Below, piece after piece: positions 56,501-61,818 of a DNA stretch of 64,000 nt (positions are counted from its first letter, which is position 1; every line of letters begins with the position of its first letter). A program made the translations under genes and the position numbers. The stretch comes from Xanthostigma xanthostigma (taxonomy: Eukaryota; Arthropoda; Insecta; Raphidioptera; Raphidiidae): positions 23,770,465 through 23,834,464 of the forward strand of contig OY754468.1 in assembly GCA_963575645.1 (NCBI GenBank), read 5' to 3'. Under the pieces are notes generated by a model. It saw only the letters and a list, made by a program, of their open reading frames with translations, was not told the origin of the DNA and made no database searches.

Positions 56501-57323
56501 ACAAAGGCACGATGAATAAAGCAGATACAAAAAAAGCAAAATCAATGCTTCCAAAATCTTTAGAAAATTACGTTGAACGTAAGTATTAAATAAATTTATT
56601 TCATTTTATCATATGTTAAAAAGAATAATATTTCTTGATATTCGATAAAAGGAACAGAGACATGTATGTACTTGAGCCCATATTAATACATATTTTAAAT
56701 GTATTAAGCTCTGTTACTGTGAAACTGATAAACAGCAGTGAACCAAAATTACTGCGTATAGTGCAAGAAAAATAAAATCAGTTTTAATAATATCGCGTGT
56801 AATTAGATTGTATATAGGGCTCAGGCTGCCACCTTTGGAAGACTATAAGCCCAATGATCAGGGAAAAACAATAATCAAACTATTACACTTATACTATTTC
56901 AATTAACTTCTACTGTTTTTGGTATTATTAAAATTTGGTGTTCTTACTTTATTAACCAGGTTAACATTTAAAAGCATGTTTCTCATCCGGTGAATTACAA
57001 CGGGTGGCAGCCCAAATTGTATTTTAAAGATGGGCGGATTCGGCTGTCCGTATGACACCTTTTATAATTGATTTTATCCTGTGATATTTTTAGAATTGGC
57101 ACAGGGTTGTTCAGATCCCATTGATGAAATAATGGGTTATTCTGAAGATTCAGATGCAGGACCTAGTTCAGTATGCCATCCGATGGTTGAAATTATGGAT
57201 TCGGGAGATGGCGATCAGGACATGTCTCGCCATTCATCCTATTCCGATCCTCTATCTCCAAATGCTCAAGAGTTTTCGGATGAAGAACAGGAATGGGACG
57301 AGAGTGATGTCGATATCAATTAG
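14522..57323 (+). CDS. Dp: Transcription factor Dp (E2F dimerisation partner), ten coding exons
   Basis: Model: join of 14522-14570, 14831-14961, 49022-49097, 49188-49273, 54299-54462, 54959-55130, 55581-55939, 56186-56268, 56495-56578 and 57094-57323; 1434 nt, 477 aa. All nine introns are GT-AG and every phase joins in frame. Residues 1-169 are low-complexity and Gln/Ser/Thr-rich. SSKRRRTEK (170-178) resembles a nuclear signal. Residues about 180-262 form the winged-helix DNA-binding domain ([35 protein letters not shown]). Residues about 263-375 form the coiled-coil/marked-box dimerisation region. The C-terminus is strongly acidic. DP proteins bind DNA with E2F to control S-phase genes. Intron 2 is 34 kb. 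Length is close to fly Dp. The N-terminal exons rest on splice sites and frame more than on homology. Confidence 0.95.
14831..14961 (+). CDS. Dp: Dp coding exon 2
   Basis: The exon follows a TTACAG acceptor and runs to a CAG/GTAGAA donor. It encodes residues to 60, Ser/Thr/Lys-rich ([20 protein letters not shown]). The phase fits exons 1 and 3. Confidence 0.88.
14962..16236. other. Intronic stretch without identified elements
   Basis: The sequence is AT-rich with small microsatellite-like patches. I see nothing coding or clearly repetitive. Confidence 0.5.
16237..16653. mobile_element. Fold-back MITE with about 70-bp arms
   Basis: Arms 16261-16331 and 16560-16628 pair (CTCGGGAGAAGAAACTATGA). 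The element is flanked by direct copies of ATATATACAG. The interior is non-coding. Confidence 0.7.
17247..17620. repeat. Interspersed repeat, copy 1 (partner at 41934-42105)
   Basis: It starts GTATATTACACCACAAGGGC, contains a GC-rich near-palindrome around GCCATGACGCC, and ends CTTTCGATCGAGGTATGAAG. The second copy in this window shares this order but is about half as long. Confidence 0.65.
17823..18815. mobile_element. MITE with AGGTCGCTGCACACGAG end, split by a hAT element
   Basis: The left end follows TAA. The interior (CAGTATCTTGTCACGTGGGC, CTGTCACTGCGCGCGCAC) matches the copy at 46238-46625. The right end is degraded near 18810. The hAT MITE 18197-18769 lies inside, so its age can be ordered. 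Confidence 0.65.
18197..18769. mobile_element. hAT MITE with perfect 8-bp duplication
   Basis: Ends CAGCGTTGCCA and TGGC-AACGCTG are inverted. GTGTATAC occurs exactly on both sides (18189-18196, 18770-18777). The interior has repeated GCGGGAC/GTCCCGC blocks and no coding region. Confidence 0.88.
19134..19632. mobile_element. Element with 145-bp near-perfect terminal inverted repeats
   Basis: Arms 19134-19278 and 19488-19632 are almost identical inverted copies, separated by about 210 bp. The very high arm identity suggests recent insertion or gene conversion. No duplication or transposase was recognised. Confidence 0.85.
19689..20180 (+). repeat. Tandem array, three 163-bp units
   Basis: AATCTGTGAGTGAAC or AATCAGTGAGTGAAC begins units at 19689, 19852 and 20015, exactly 163 bp apart. 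Each contains CCAAATTTATATG and AAAAAGTTATG. A poly-A run and a GAGAACCTCCTCCG...GTCGGTTAAAA tail follow to 20260, as in a moth repeat family. Confidence 0.85.
20294..21014 (-). mobile_element. PIF/Harbinger internal-deletion element, TAA duplication
   Basis: Ends AGCTACGTTTATACTAGAGA and its inverse bound 721 bp. TAA lies exactly on both sides (20291-20293, 21015-21017). Only an N-terminal transposase-like ORF remains. Confidence 0.85.
20545..20751 (-). pseudogene. N-terminal fragment of a PIF/Harbinger transposase
   Basis: The 68-residue ORF contains [20 protein letters not shown], then [20 protein letters not shown]. This arrangement matches the segment before the nuclease domain in HARBI1/ALP1-like proteins (a tryptophan-basic start, then FxR/KM...L..LV.PLI). 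The nuclease part is absent. The similarity judgement is from family memory. Confidence 0.55.
21290..22035 (-). mobile_element. Helitron-like non-autonomous element, copy 1, split by a hAT
   Basis: Read on the minus strand it contains TTTCATTAAAATCGGTT-like and ACCCGAGTGAAATCGCGACG-like blocks shared with 33346-33822 and 42836-43145. The hAT element 21434-21817 interrupts it. Terminal features are degraded. Confidence 0.55.
21434..21817. mobile_element. hAT MITE with perfect 8-bp duplication
   Basis: Ends CAGGGCTACCCAACC and GGTTGGGCACCCCTG are flanked by GTCTATGA at 21426-21433 and 21818-21825. The interior has repeated GCGATCTAC/GATCGCGATC motifs. Confidence 0.9.
22440..23030 (+). repeat. 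Lepidoptera-type interspersed repeat, split by a hAT
   Basis: Phrases CTTGGAGCTGTGAAAAAATC, AAAGATACGGCCGTTTATG and GGGTACTTCCCGTTGACCTA form a repeat well known to me from moths. The text resumes after the hAT insertion with ATCATGAAATTTGG. Confidence 0.7.
22779..22966. mobile_element. hAT MITE, 188 bp
   Basis: Ends CAGGCCTGGGCAAA and TTTGCCCACCCCTG are inverted. Flanks ACCTAGAC and ACCTAGAA are an 8-bp duplication with one mismatch. Confidence 0.85.
23106..23135 (+). repeat. Microsatellite, TATACAC unit
   Basis: About four consecutive 7-bp TATACAC units. Confidence 0.8.
23136..25215. other. Intronic stretch, nothing identified
   Basis: No gene or clear element was found. A weak duplication around GCGTTTTG...CTATCTGTCA occurs at about 24371 and 24456. 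Confidence 0.45.
25216..25400 (-). repeat. Repeat fragment related to 58376-59000
   Basis: TATACCATTATTATATAAAA, CATATATCTCTTCTGCGC and CAAACATCCTCCCAAA occur in the same order as in the larger element at 58126-59565. Here only one unit is present. Confidence 0.7.
26159..26368. mobile_element. Fully palindromic Harbinger-like MITE, TAA duplication
   Basis: Nearly the whole 210 bp is one inverted repeat (GGCCTAGTTTATATGAGAGG and complement), rich in AACGCGCGTT. TAA lies on both sides (26156-26158, 26369-26371). Confidence 0.88.
26840..27990 (+). repeat. Repeat element containing a four-unit 156-bp tandem array
   Basis: CTGCGTCGAT-like starts occur at 27248, 27404, 27560 and 27716, exactly 156 bp apart. 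Each unit holds AATCGGTTCATTTG, GAGATA and CGTGAACGAAAAA. The array spans about 27180-27790, within a longer repeat that begins near CGGTTTTTTAACTTCCCGC. Confidence 0.88.
28506..28675. repeat. Fold-back element around CGTGGGGC
   Basis: Arms 28506-28556 and 28622-28675 pair (ACGAAAAACGTGGGGC with GCCCCACGTTTTTCGT). The design resembles the palindrome at 52761-53094. Confidence 0.65.
28676..31483. other. Intronic stretch, mostly unassigned
   Basis: Degenerate repeats with CAGATGACAGATCGAAG lie at about 29325-29595. A repeat fragment with GTGAAAACCGCATGAAAATT lies near 30680. A 96-codon open frame at 28717-29007 has no recognisable family. Confidence 0.45.
31484..32187. mobile_element. hAT-like MITE with ATCCCGGGAT-rich ends
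   Basis: Ends TAGAGAATACAATCCCG and CGGGATTGTGTTCTCTA are inverted. Many ATCCCGGGATT motifs lie inside each end. Flanks GTCACATC and GTCACGCATC suggest an altered 8-bp duplication. Confidence 0.78.
32188..33345. other. Intronic stretch, nothing firm
   Basis: A 64-codon frame at 32210-32404 has fairly even composition, but I recognise nothing. The rest is AT-rich. Confidence 0.4.
33346..33822 (+). mobile_element. Helitron-like non-autonomous element, copy 2
   Basis: It begins TCTATGTATATTAG and has GGTCGCGCTAATTTCCGAAA and TTTTAGTACCAAATAGCGAC. It ends GAAGCCGGGACGGCCCGCTAGT, a CTAGT terminus preceded by GC-rich sequence as in Helitrons. Confidence 0.6.
33823..35347. other. Intronic stretch, nothing identified
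   Basis: No conserved coding sequence was found. Short direct repeats (ATCAATTTATAAGA) occur near 34880-34920. Confidence 0.4.
35348..35971 (-). mobile_element. hAT element with C-terminal transposase fragment
   Basis: Ends CAGAGGTGGGGAACC and GGTTCCCCACCTCTG are flanked by a perfect 8-bp duplication, GTATATGG (35340-35347, 35972-35979). The 624 bp are an internal-deletion derivative of a larger element. Confidence 0.92.
35604..35867 (-). pseudogene. C-terminal fragment of a hAT transposase
   Basis: The 87-residue frame contains [39 protein letters not shown] and [19 protein letters not shown]. This is the hAT C-terminal dimerisation region in the style of GTF2IRD2/ZBED-like transposases (CE..FS.M..IK...R..L.D.HL). 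The BED finger and catalytic residues are absent, so the element cannot transpose itself. Confidence 0.85.
36485..36552 (+). repeat. Possible tRNA-derived (SINE) fragment
   Basis: GGGTTCGAGTCC near 36531 matches the RNA polymerase III B box, followed by a T run. The upstream part folds poorly as a tRNA and no clear A box is present. Confidence 0.3.
36741..36770 (+). repeat. TC dinucleotide microsatellite
   Basis: A 30-bp TC run with one interruption (CGC). Confidence 0.9.
36781..37233. mobile_element. MITE with about 38-bp inverted ends
   Basis: GCAGAAAGGATTGTCAAAAA at the left end pairs with the right end around TTGACAATCCTTTCTGC. A related, diverged stretch lies at 21030-21275. No duplication was recognised. 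Confidence 0.75.
37234..40123. other. Intronic stretch with minor repeats
   Basis: It contains a hairpin (38203-38306, TTGGTTTCCGGGCTTGTAGG) and a fragment at 38829-38950 with GAAAATCCGTTCGGTAGTTT shared with 41090-41525. Nothing coding is supported. Confidence 0.5.
38203..38306. repeat. Hairpin, 22-bp arms
   Basis: TTGGTTTCCGGGCTTGTAGG at 38203 is inverted at 38285-38306. Confidence 0.75.
40124..40303. mobile_element. hAT MITE, 180 bp, perfect 8-bp duplication
   Basis: Ends CAGTGGCGGATCCA and TGGATCCGCCACTG are flanked by ACACAGCT (40116-40123, 40304-40311). It is probably young. Confidence 0.93.
40642..41060. mobile_element. hAT MITE, 419 bp
   Basis: Ends CAGTGATGGCGAACC and GGTTCGCCATCACTG are inverted. 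Flanks CTATAGAA and CTGTAGAA are an 8-bp duplication with one change. Subterminal TGACCCAC motifs repeat. Confidence 0.9.
41090..41525 (+). repeat. Interspersed repeat ending GAACCGCTAGT
   Basis: It shares CTACCGAACGGATTTTTAT and TTTCACCAATGGAAGGAGT (inverted) with 38829-38950. It ends GCGAAGCCGGACCGAACCGC near 41521. It is possibly Helitron-related. Confidence 0.5.
41574..41910. mobile_element. hAT MITE with GTAACGA-rich interior
   Basis: Ends TAGAGCTGTAAC and TTTTACAGCTCTA are flanked by a perfect 8-bp duplication, TGAAATAT (41566-41573, 41911-41918). Inside, AGTAACGA/TCGTTACT recurs many times. Confidence 0.9.
41934..42105. repeat. Interspersed repeat, copy 2 (partner at 17247-17620)
   Basis: It has GTATATTACATCACAAGGGT, a GC-rich core around GCGCCATGATGCC, and CTTTCGATCGAGGTAT, in the same order as copy 1. 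Confidence 0.65.
42541..42827. mobile_element. MITE with GAAGTCTGTAACCAGGAG ends
   Basis: Perfect 18-bp inverted ends bound 287 bp. A CACACGTGCAAGCC region lies inside. No clear duplication is visible. A Helitron-like element begins 8 bp beyond it. Confidence 0.75.
42836..43145 (+). mobile_element. Helitron-like element, copy 3 (3' truncated)
   Basis: It begins TCTATATACATAAAATCCCC and shares GGCCGCGCTAATCTCCGAAA and TTTTAGTACCAAATAGCGAC with 33346-33822. The CTAGT end is missing here. A separate inverted terminus (ACTAGCGGTCACGCCCGGTT) starts at 43351. Confidence 0.55.
43629..44613. mobile_element. Large fold-back element with 323-bp arms
   Basis: Arms 43762-44084 and 44290-44613 are highly similar inverted copies. 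A second, inner inverted repeat (44217-44246, 44264-44290) begins about where the outer ends. The left side starts ACAGGGTGTCCCTAAAAGG. It probably arose by head-to-head joining of two element halves. Confidence 0.8.
44050..44274 (-). pseudogene. Helix-turn-helix (DUF4817-like) transposon fragment
   Basis: The frame reads [20 protein letters not shown], then [20 protein letters not shown], then NPELSTR. This matches the N-terminal helix-turn-helix found in mariner/Tc1-related sequences (RRFRETG...RP.TVRTPE.EE.VL..V..NP..STR). No catalytic domain follows; the frame runs into the fold-back arm. Confidence 0.65.
44614..45508. other. Intronic stretch, nothing identified
   Basis: A phrase GTCTGGCAG recurs at about 44631 and 44768. 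No gene is visible. Confidence 0.4.
45509..45733. mobile_element. hAT-like MITE with poly-C run
   Basis: Ends ACCAAGGACGTAGATA and TATCTACGCCCTTGGT are inverted with one change. An uninterrupted C run of about 17 bases lies just inside the right end. No exact duplication is present. Confidence 0.65.
46238..46625. mobile_element. MITE with AAGGCCGCTGCACACG end, copy 2
   Basis: It matches 17823-18815 internally (AGTATCTTGTCACGTGGGC, CTGTCATTGCGCGCGCAC). The right end CGTGTGCAGCGACCT is followed by TAA, which is shared with the next element. Confidence 0.75.
46629..47283 (+). mobile_element. PIF/Harbinger internal-deletion element, TAA duplication
   Basis: Ends AGGTATGATTCCGAA and TTCGGAATCATACCT are flanked by TAA at 46626-46628 and 47284-47286. 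The left TAA is also the flank of the adjoining MITE. Interior CTGCGGTT/GCAGTC blocks repeat near the right end. Confidence 0.88.
46741..47202 (+). pseudogene. N-terminal fragment of a HARBI1/ALP1-like transposase
   Basis: The 153-codon frame begins with an acidic stretch ([19 protein letters not shown]), then a basic cluster ([14 protein letters not shown]), then [15 protein letters not shown]. After that, similarity ends at a presumed deletion junction and the residues are element-end sequence. The order acidic, basic, FRxYxRL matches the ORF at 8912-9217. No DDE domain is present. Confidence 0.6.
47284..47783. other. Intronic stretch, unassigned
   Basis: GTCCGTCCAAAAGAG, GTCCGTTAAGAGAG and GTCTCTGTCC recur at 47300-47440 as in a degraded repeat. 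Confidence 0.4.
47784..48328. mobile_element. TA-type MITE, copy 1 (CAGTATGTAAACACGTAAGG ends)
   Basis: Inverted ends of about 38 bp (GTAAGGTGCACATAGGGAAA) bound 545 bp. A second copy lies inverted at 51822-53573. TA flanks only the right side here. Confidence 0.82.
48691..48863. repeat. Fold-back repeat just upstream of Dp exon 3
   Basis: Arms pair around CTAAAAAGTAA and TTACTTTTTAG with a T-rich interior. It ends 158 bp before the exon 3 acceptor side. Confidence 0.6.
49022..49097 (+). CDS. Dp: Dp coding exon 3
   Basis: This 76-nt exon has a TTTACAG acceptor and a GTAAGT donor. It encodes [20 protein letters not shown] and a few more residues. It lies 34,060 bp downstream of exon 2, and the conserved splice sites and phase link the two. 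Confidence 0.88.
49188..49273 (+). CDS. Dp: Dp coding exon 4
   Basis: The exon lies across a 90-bp intron from exon 3. It encodes [20 protein letters not shown] followed by KIRLASSQV, ending at a GTAAGT donor in phase 0. Confidence 0.88.
49549..49689 (+). pseudogene. C-terminal remnant of a Tigger transposase
   Basis: The reading [20 protein letters not shown], then [19 protein letters not shown], matches the C-terminus of Tigger/jerky-type transposases. Only this short piece remains. A related piece is at 61535-61632. Confidence 0.6.
49899..50315. repeat. Fold-back repeat, arms about 170 bp
   Basis: Arms 49899-50074 and 50151-50315 share GAATACTCTTAA, TGCAGGGGGTATTTGCAGGG and GGATCTGTAGTCTGATTCTT as inverted copies. 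Confidence 0.85.
50772..51574. repeat. Fold-back repeat, arms about 132 bp
   Basis: Arms 50772-50903 and 51443-51574 share GCACAGGCGAGATTATTGTT and TTAGTGACGAAAATAGTGCT inverted. A further inner pair uses AATCGGTTAGAATTAATTTT. Confidence 0.82.
52048..52631 (-). mobile_element. PIF/Harbinger-like internal-deletion element
   Basis: Inverted ends AGGGTACGTGCACCACGGA (52048-52066) and its complement (52615-52633) overlap the flanks, so the duplication is ambiguous: CTA/CTA or TAA/TAG. It encodes an N-terminal transposase fragment. Confidence 0.75.
52164..52496 (-). pseudogene. N-terminal fragment of a HARBI1-like transposase
   Basis: The 110-residue ORF starts with ATG and includes [40 protein letters not shown] and [16 protein letters not shown]. 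This is the classic opening of insect nuclease HARBI1-like proteins (H.VHPI...R...GEY..L...LR.D...FF.Y.RM....FD.LL..I.P). It then loses homology. Of the four Harbinger fragments here this is the clearest. Confidence 0.88.
53951..54177. mobile_element. hAT-like MITE near Dp exon 5
   Basis: Ends CAGTGTCGTCTTT and AAAGACGGCACTG are inverted with one change. No exact duplication is seen. It ends about 120 bp before exon 5. Confidence 0.6.
54299..54462 (+). CDS. Dp: Dp coding exon 5
   Basis: The acceptor is TATTTTAG. The exon encodes residues 115-168 ([20 protein letters not shown] onward) and two bases of a tyrosine codon before GTAAGC. The stretch is polar and just precedes the DNA-binding domain. 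Confidence 0.9.
54476..54597. repeat. GC-rich hairpin at the start of Dp intron 5
   Basis: GTGTGCAACGAGGGCGGAAAG pairs imperfectly with CTTCCGCCCGAGTTACACA, starting 14 bp after the exon 5 donor. It is much more GC-rich than its surroundings. Confidence 0.65.
54959..55130 (+). CDS. Dp: Dp coding exon 6 (winged-helix start)
   Basis: The exon encodes the basic SSKRRRTEK cluster and [20 protein letters not shown], followed by [14 protein letters not shown]. This is the hallmark first half of the DP DNA-binding domain. The donor is GTAAAC. Confidence 0.97.
55581..55939 (+). CDS. Dp: Dp coding exon 7 (recognition helix and dimerisation domain)
   Basis: The acceptor is TTGTTGCAG. The exon begins [20 protein letters not shown], containing the RRVYD motif shared by E2F and DP. 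It continues through a charged heptad-like region ([19 protein letters not shown]) into [11 protein letters not shown]. The in-frame TAA after AAG is avoided by a GTAAGT donor at 55940. Confidence 0.97.
56186..56268 (+). CDS. Dp: Dp coding exon 8
   Basis: This 83-nt exon encodes [20 protein letters not shown] and KRIGMLMG, matching the conserved DP region [15 protein letters not shown]. Splice sites are TTTTTAG and GTAAAC. Confidence 0.95.
56495..56578 (+). CDS. Dp: Dp coding exon 9
   Basis: This 84-nt exon encodes [20 protein letters not shown] and SLENYVE, the conserved end of the DP homology region. The acceptor is TTTTTTAG and the donor GTAAGT. Confidence 0.94.
57094..57323 (+). CDS. Dp: Dp coding exon 10 (acidic tail, stop)
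   Basis: The exon encodes residues 402-477, rich in Asp/Glu/Ser ([16 protein letters not shown] then TAG). Acidic tails are typical of DP proteins. The acceptor is GATATTTTTAG. Confidence 0.94.
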
Positions 57324-58125
57324 CCTTTTAAGCGTTTTATATATATTATCACCGGCATCGGCATTCTATGTACAAATATAATTATAAAAGTCAGTAATGG
57401 TAAAAATTTGTGTGTTAAAATATGTGAGGTGGTACTCCATACATTTGAATGCAGTGCTGTTTTTTCACCGAGTTCAAATCAACGAAGATTTCTTATCTTT
57501 TTTTGTAAACATTACTTCTTTTAACCCTTGATTACTCTTCATTTGAAATCAAATTTTCGAGTTATTATATTTCTCAATAAATGTAGTAGATATCAATGGT
57601 ACAAATTATTTATTTGTAGGTATGTAATAATTGTAACGAATTAAAATTATTCAAATTTCAGATTTGCATCAGAAAACCTACTAAAGTAGAAATTATGATG
57701 TTTGAAAATTTGTTATTACAGCACGATCCCAATGCCAAATCCCTTGGTAATAATTATATCACAATTTTAGGTGTGTCAAGAGGTTATTGTCGTCTCAAGT
57801 TATATTTTTCAGAATCTGCTAATTGGGGGTTAATGCTTTCAGTAATATGTAACCTCAGTGGTCGAAAGTCTGTAATTTACTATCTTTCTTTGATTTTTGT
57901 GTTTAGTTTTGATACTATAAAAATCGACTGGAAAATTTAAATTGACAATGAAATTATATTTATTGTTTTCTTCTTCGTTTTTTTGTTTTTTGTTTGTTTG
58001 TTGTAAACAGACAACTCTCAGTTTTATTTACAAACATTGCTGTAACAGACATCACAATTCAGATGAAATTGTTAAAATAAACATTTAGAAAATATATTTA
58101 TAATAGTGCCACGATTACAATTAAT
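57324..58125 (+). other. Dp 3' UTR and adjacent sequence
   Basis: AT-rich. An 81-codon frame at 57695-57940 is not convincing as a gene. Confidence 0.5.
57576..57581 (+). terminator. Candidate Dp polyadenylation signal
   Basis: AATAAA lies 253 bp after the Dp stop. Other AATAAA copies exist further on (near 58120), so the choice is tentative. Confidence 0.4.
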
Positions 58126-59565
58126 AAATAAAAACCGGTCAAGTGTTAGTTGGACTCGCACACGAAGGGTTCCGTACACTATGTACTTTTTAAATACTTT
58201 TGTAAAAGAAACAAGAGAGGCGCTATAACAATATGTAACCAGTGGGAGTATGCAAGTAGTTCAAGAATTTCAAGGCGTGAAATTTTACATAATTCACCCC
58301 GGCGTTTTTATATTATAAACACTTTTTTTACAAAAATTTCTTGTAGAATAAAATAATATAAAGTTTTGATAAATATACCATTATATCAAATAACAACGTT
58401 ATGGCATATATCTCTCTTGCGCATGCGTCGATTTCTCCAGAAAAAAATACAAAACTTTAGAATAATAAACCATTATGAAAAATATACCATTATTATATAA
58501 AAACAATGTTATAGCACATATCTCTTCTGCGCATGCGCCGCCTTTCCCCCTAAAAACTTTTTACAAAACTTTTTTTAAAATAGAATAATAAACCATTATG
58601 AAATATATACTATTATTATATAAAACAACGTTATTGCATATATTTCTTTTGCGCATGCGCCAATTTTTCCCAAAAAAATTTACATAACTTTTGTTAACAT
58701 AGATAAAATAATAAACCGGTATGAAAAGTATACTGTTATTATATAAAAAACAGCCTTATAGTATATGTTTCTTGTACGCATGCGCCAATTTTTTTTATTT
58801 TACAAAACTCCTGTAAAACAAAATAATAAACCGTAATAAAAGCACACTATTATCTTATAAAAACAACATTATAATATATATTTCTTTTGCGCTTGCACCG
58901 AGGTCTCTCAAAAACAATAGGCCTCTTCGTGTTTGCATATCAAACATCCTCCCAAAATTTGGTTTCATTCCGCTCATCCATGGTGTTGGAATGTTAAAAA
59001 ATGTCAAAAATGACGTTTACATTTGTCAACGTAATATGTTCTAATAATTAATTAGTTATTCAAATCGTTAACTCAGACAGACGATCCCCGTGTATGCTAT
59101 GTATTAGACAAAATTATCGTTTCGGGACCTGTCTTAAACGAAAGAGGAGAAAATTTTACATAGATTTTGTATAATAGAATTCGCCGAAACACCTTTTTTT
59201 ATACAGCTTTATATAGAAAAAAAAACAAGCTGTATAAAAAAGTATTTCGACGAATTCTATTATACAAAATCTATGTAAAATTTTCTCCTCTTTCGTTTAA
59301 GATAGGTCTCGAAACGATTTGATTTAAATTGAGCGAATTATAAGCAAAAAACTTAGTTTGCGCCTCTTTTGGAAGTTTTGGGGGGATTTAATTATTTGTT
59401 GTTCTAGCGGCAATAGAAATACACACTCTGTGAAAATTTCAACTCTCTACCTATTACGGTTCTTGAGATACGGCCCGCTGACGTACAGACAGACAGACGG
59501 ACGGACAGCGGAGGCTTAGTAATAGGGTCCCGTTGAGCACCCTTCGGGTACGGAACCCTAGAAAC
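58126..59565. mobile_element. Repeat element with GGGTTCCGTAC ends and internal tandem array
   Basis: The left end AAACCGGTCAAGTGTTAG...GGACTCGC...GGGTTCCGTAC and the right end GTACGGAACCCT are typical of a moth repeat family. Units of about 120 bp with TGCGCATGCGCC recur near 58406, 58518, 58638, 58764 and 58877. A 70-bp-arm hairpin lies at 59138-59301. Confidence 0.7.
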
Positions 59566-61300
59566 GGTGAAAACATTAATTTTTTTGCTATCGAATTTTC
59601 AACATAAACAAACGCTATATGGAGTTGTCATATAATGAAAAATCAGCAACTAAAAATCAATTTTTTTTTTGAAAACTCATTGTCACAATAAAACTAATAG
59701 GTTATCACGTGAATACCGCGATCGGTGAATATCGTTTGTCCATAAAAATGTAAGGAATCATGAAATAATTGTACATCGTTGACTACGATTGATCGATAAA
59801 TCGTAATAATCGCATACTAGTCATTATCGTTTCATCGCTAATTTTTTGCAATGATTATCGGAAAATCATTATATAATTCTATTGAACTGCTCCATGATTA
59901 TTAAAACTAATTAAGCCAAAAAGTTGGTTTTGCATGCTGCATGACTGTTAACATACAATCCATATCGTAAAAGCTCTGAAATATAATAACTGTCAGAATC
60001 TTGAAATGGAACTCGTACATAAGCTGAGAATTGTCTGTAATAACTAATAGTTTATTATAATATGAAATTTTAAATTGCACTGTGAACAGAACATTTGCCA
60101 ATTTTACTGCTAAAGGGCGTCGAACAATATTTGTTTTGTTTGGAATTAGAGTAATTCCATTTTGGTGAAACGTTGATATATTTTCGGACATTATTTATTT
60201 AAACTGTACATTATAGTTTAAAGATCAATTTGTATCGAAATAAATATTGAAGTTAAAAATTGAGGATACTAAAATGATTGTTGATTTATTGTCAAAAGTT
60301 AAACAAAGTAAAAAATTACAGTAGCTCCTCCTTAAATTAGCGCTTCTAGCCCTTCCTCTCCTGTGCCTTGCTATTTTTCAATAGTCGCAAATCCCACTCC
60401 TGCACGCTGTGATACTATTGTATCTTAGAACTTACTATATATTTAATTTTGAACGAAAAAGAAATAAACAAAAAAGACATCTGTTGTGTCGATGTTTTCT
60501 TCTGTAACTGGCAGTCACCCTGTACCCGCTGAGTTCATGAAAGTCTACCATATATTATTTTATGCAAATTGAATTGTTATTAAAAAAAAAAAAATAAATA
60601 ACGATGAGAGCGGTCAGCGCTTTTTCAATTTTAAAATTTTAATTCAAACTTCCGGTATTGAATCGTAACAGGATCTATGTCGCTAATTTTTTCCTATTGA
60701 ATTTTTTGGGTATTTTGTGGAATGAACAAGAGATACTACTGTTATACATATCATGTATTTTCAACTTCACTTTCGTTCTCACTTCGTGGCAGTCATAGAC
60801 CAATCAGAAAATACCGTTATTGATTTGAGGTTATAAATCGTCCATCCTGTTTTTCCATTGGCTGAGCAGTATAGTAGGAGACACTTTGCGTTCAAAGTAG
60901 GGGCTAAAAACTTGAAAATACATGAGTAAAATCAGTTTAAAATTGGTAAAGTTTTTTTACAAATCAAATCCATGAAGTAGAAATTCTTACAAAACGATAA
61001 AATATAATTCCCCAAGTAATTAGAGAAAATTAAGGATTTATTTATTTGACACAGTGACATGCAGTGAACAAGAACAGCATATTTCTAGATCTCAAACTAA
61101 ATACAGTCTGTATTGTGACTACTGAAGAGGCCCATTTTTGCATGGAATCATAAGAAATATCTTTGCTTTCATGATCGTTCACAGCCAACCTCTCTAAACG
61201 CAAATTCACATTGATGATTTGATCAACAAAAACGTTTTTCAGCAAATTTGATCAATGTGCAATCAGCCCTAACGACTAAAACCAAAGCGTTTTCCACGTA
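59566..61300. other. Downstream stretch, nothing identified
   Basis: AT-rich with no coding sequence I can support. Confidence 0.45.
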
Positions 61301-61818
61301 CAGTGTAACCTCTTTATAACGTCCTTCGTTATAACGAAAATCTCCCTATAACGTAGAAAATTTTACAGTTTGGTTGGTTTACCTTAAAACCCATACATTA
61401 ATACCCTCTTTACAGCATAACAACCATTCTCTATTACGATGAAATATGTTCATATTTAGGCGTATTTAACAGTGTAATTGTTTTTATACAACAAAATGAA
61501 GATGATAAAGAGGATGATTTTTAACCATCATCAACTATTCAACAAGCACTTGATGCCGCTAAACTTATCGAAACATTCCTATTGTTTAATGAAGGTGATT
61601 CCACCACATCCCAAGAGTCAAGACATGCATAATACTTAATAAAATACAAAACAAATATTGGCATAGCAAAAACGCCAAGCAAAGTTAGCAGACTACATGG
61701 AATAAATTAATTGGGTGAAATCTGGTTATTTTTCTTTCTTCCCTCCATATAACGAAAACTCTTTATAACGAAAAAAAATGCTCGGTCCCTTGAGATTCGT
61801 TATAAAGAGGTTACACTG
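61301..61818. mobile_element. pogo/Tigger-type MITE with TA duplication
   Basis: Ends CAGTGTAACCTCTTTATAACG and its inverse (20 of 21 bp read) are flanked by TA. The interior at 61535-61632 reads QQALDAAKLIETFLLFNEGD, a decayed Tigger transposase C-terminus with stops. Confidence 0.85.

Noticed and set aside
57081-57323. Separate small gene starting in the last Dp exon frame
   Set aside because: The frame opens in the intron; splicing and homology show it is Dp exon 10.
57695-57940. 81-codon ORF downstream of Dp
   Set aside because: AT-rich composition, likely 3' UTR or flank; no motif.
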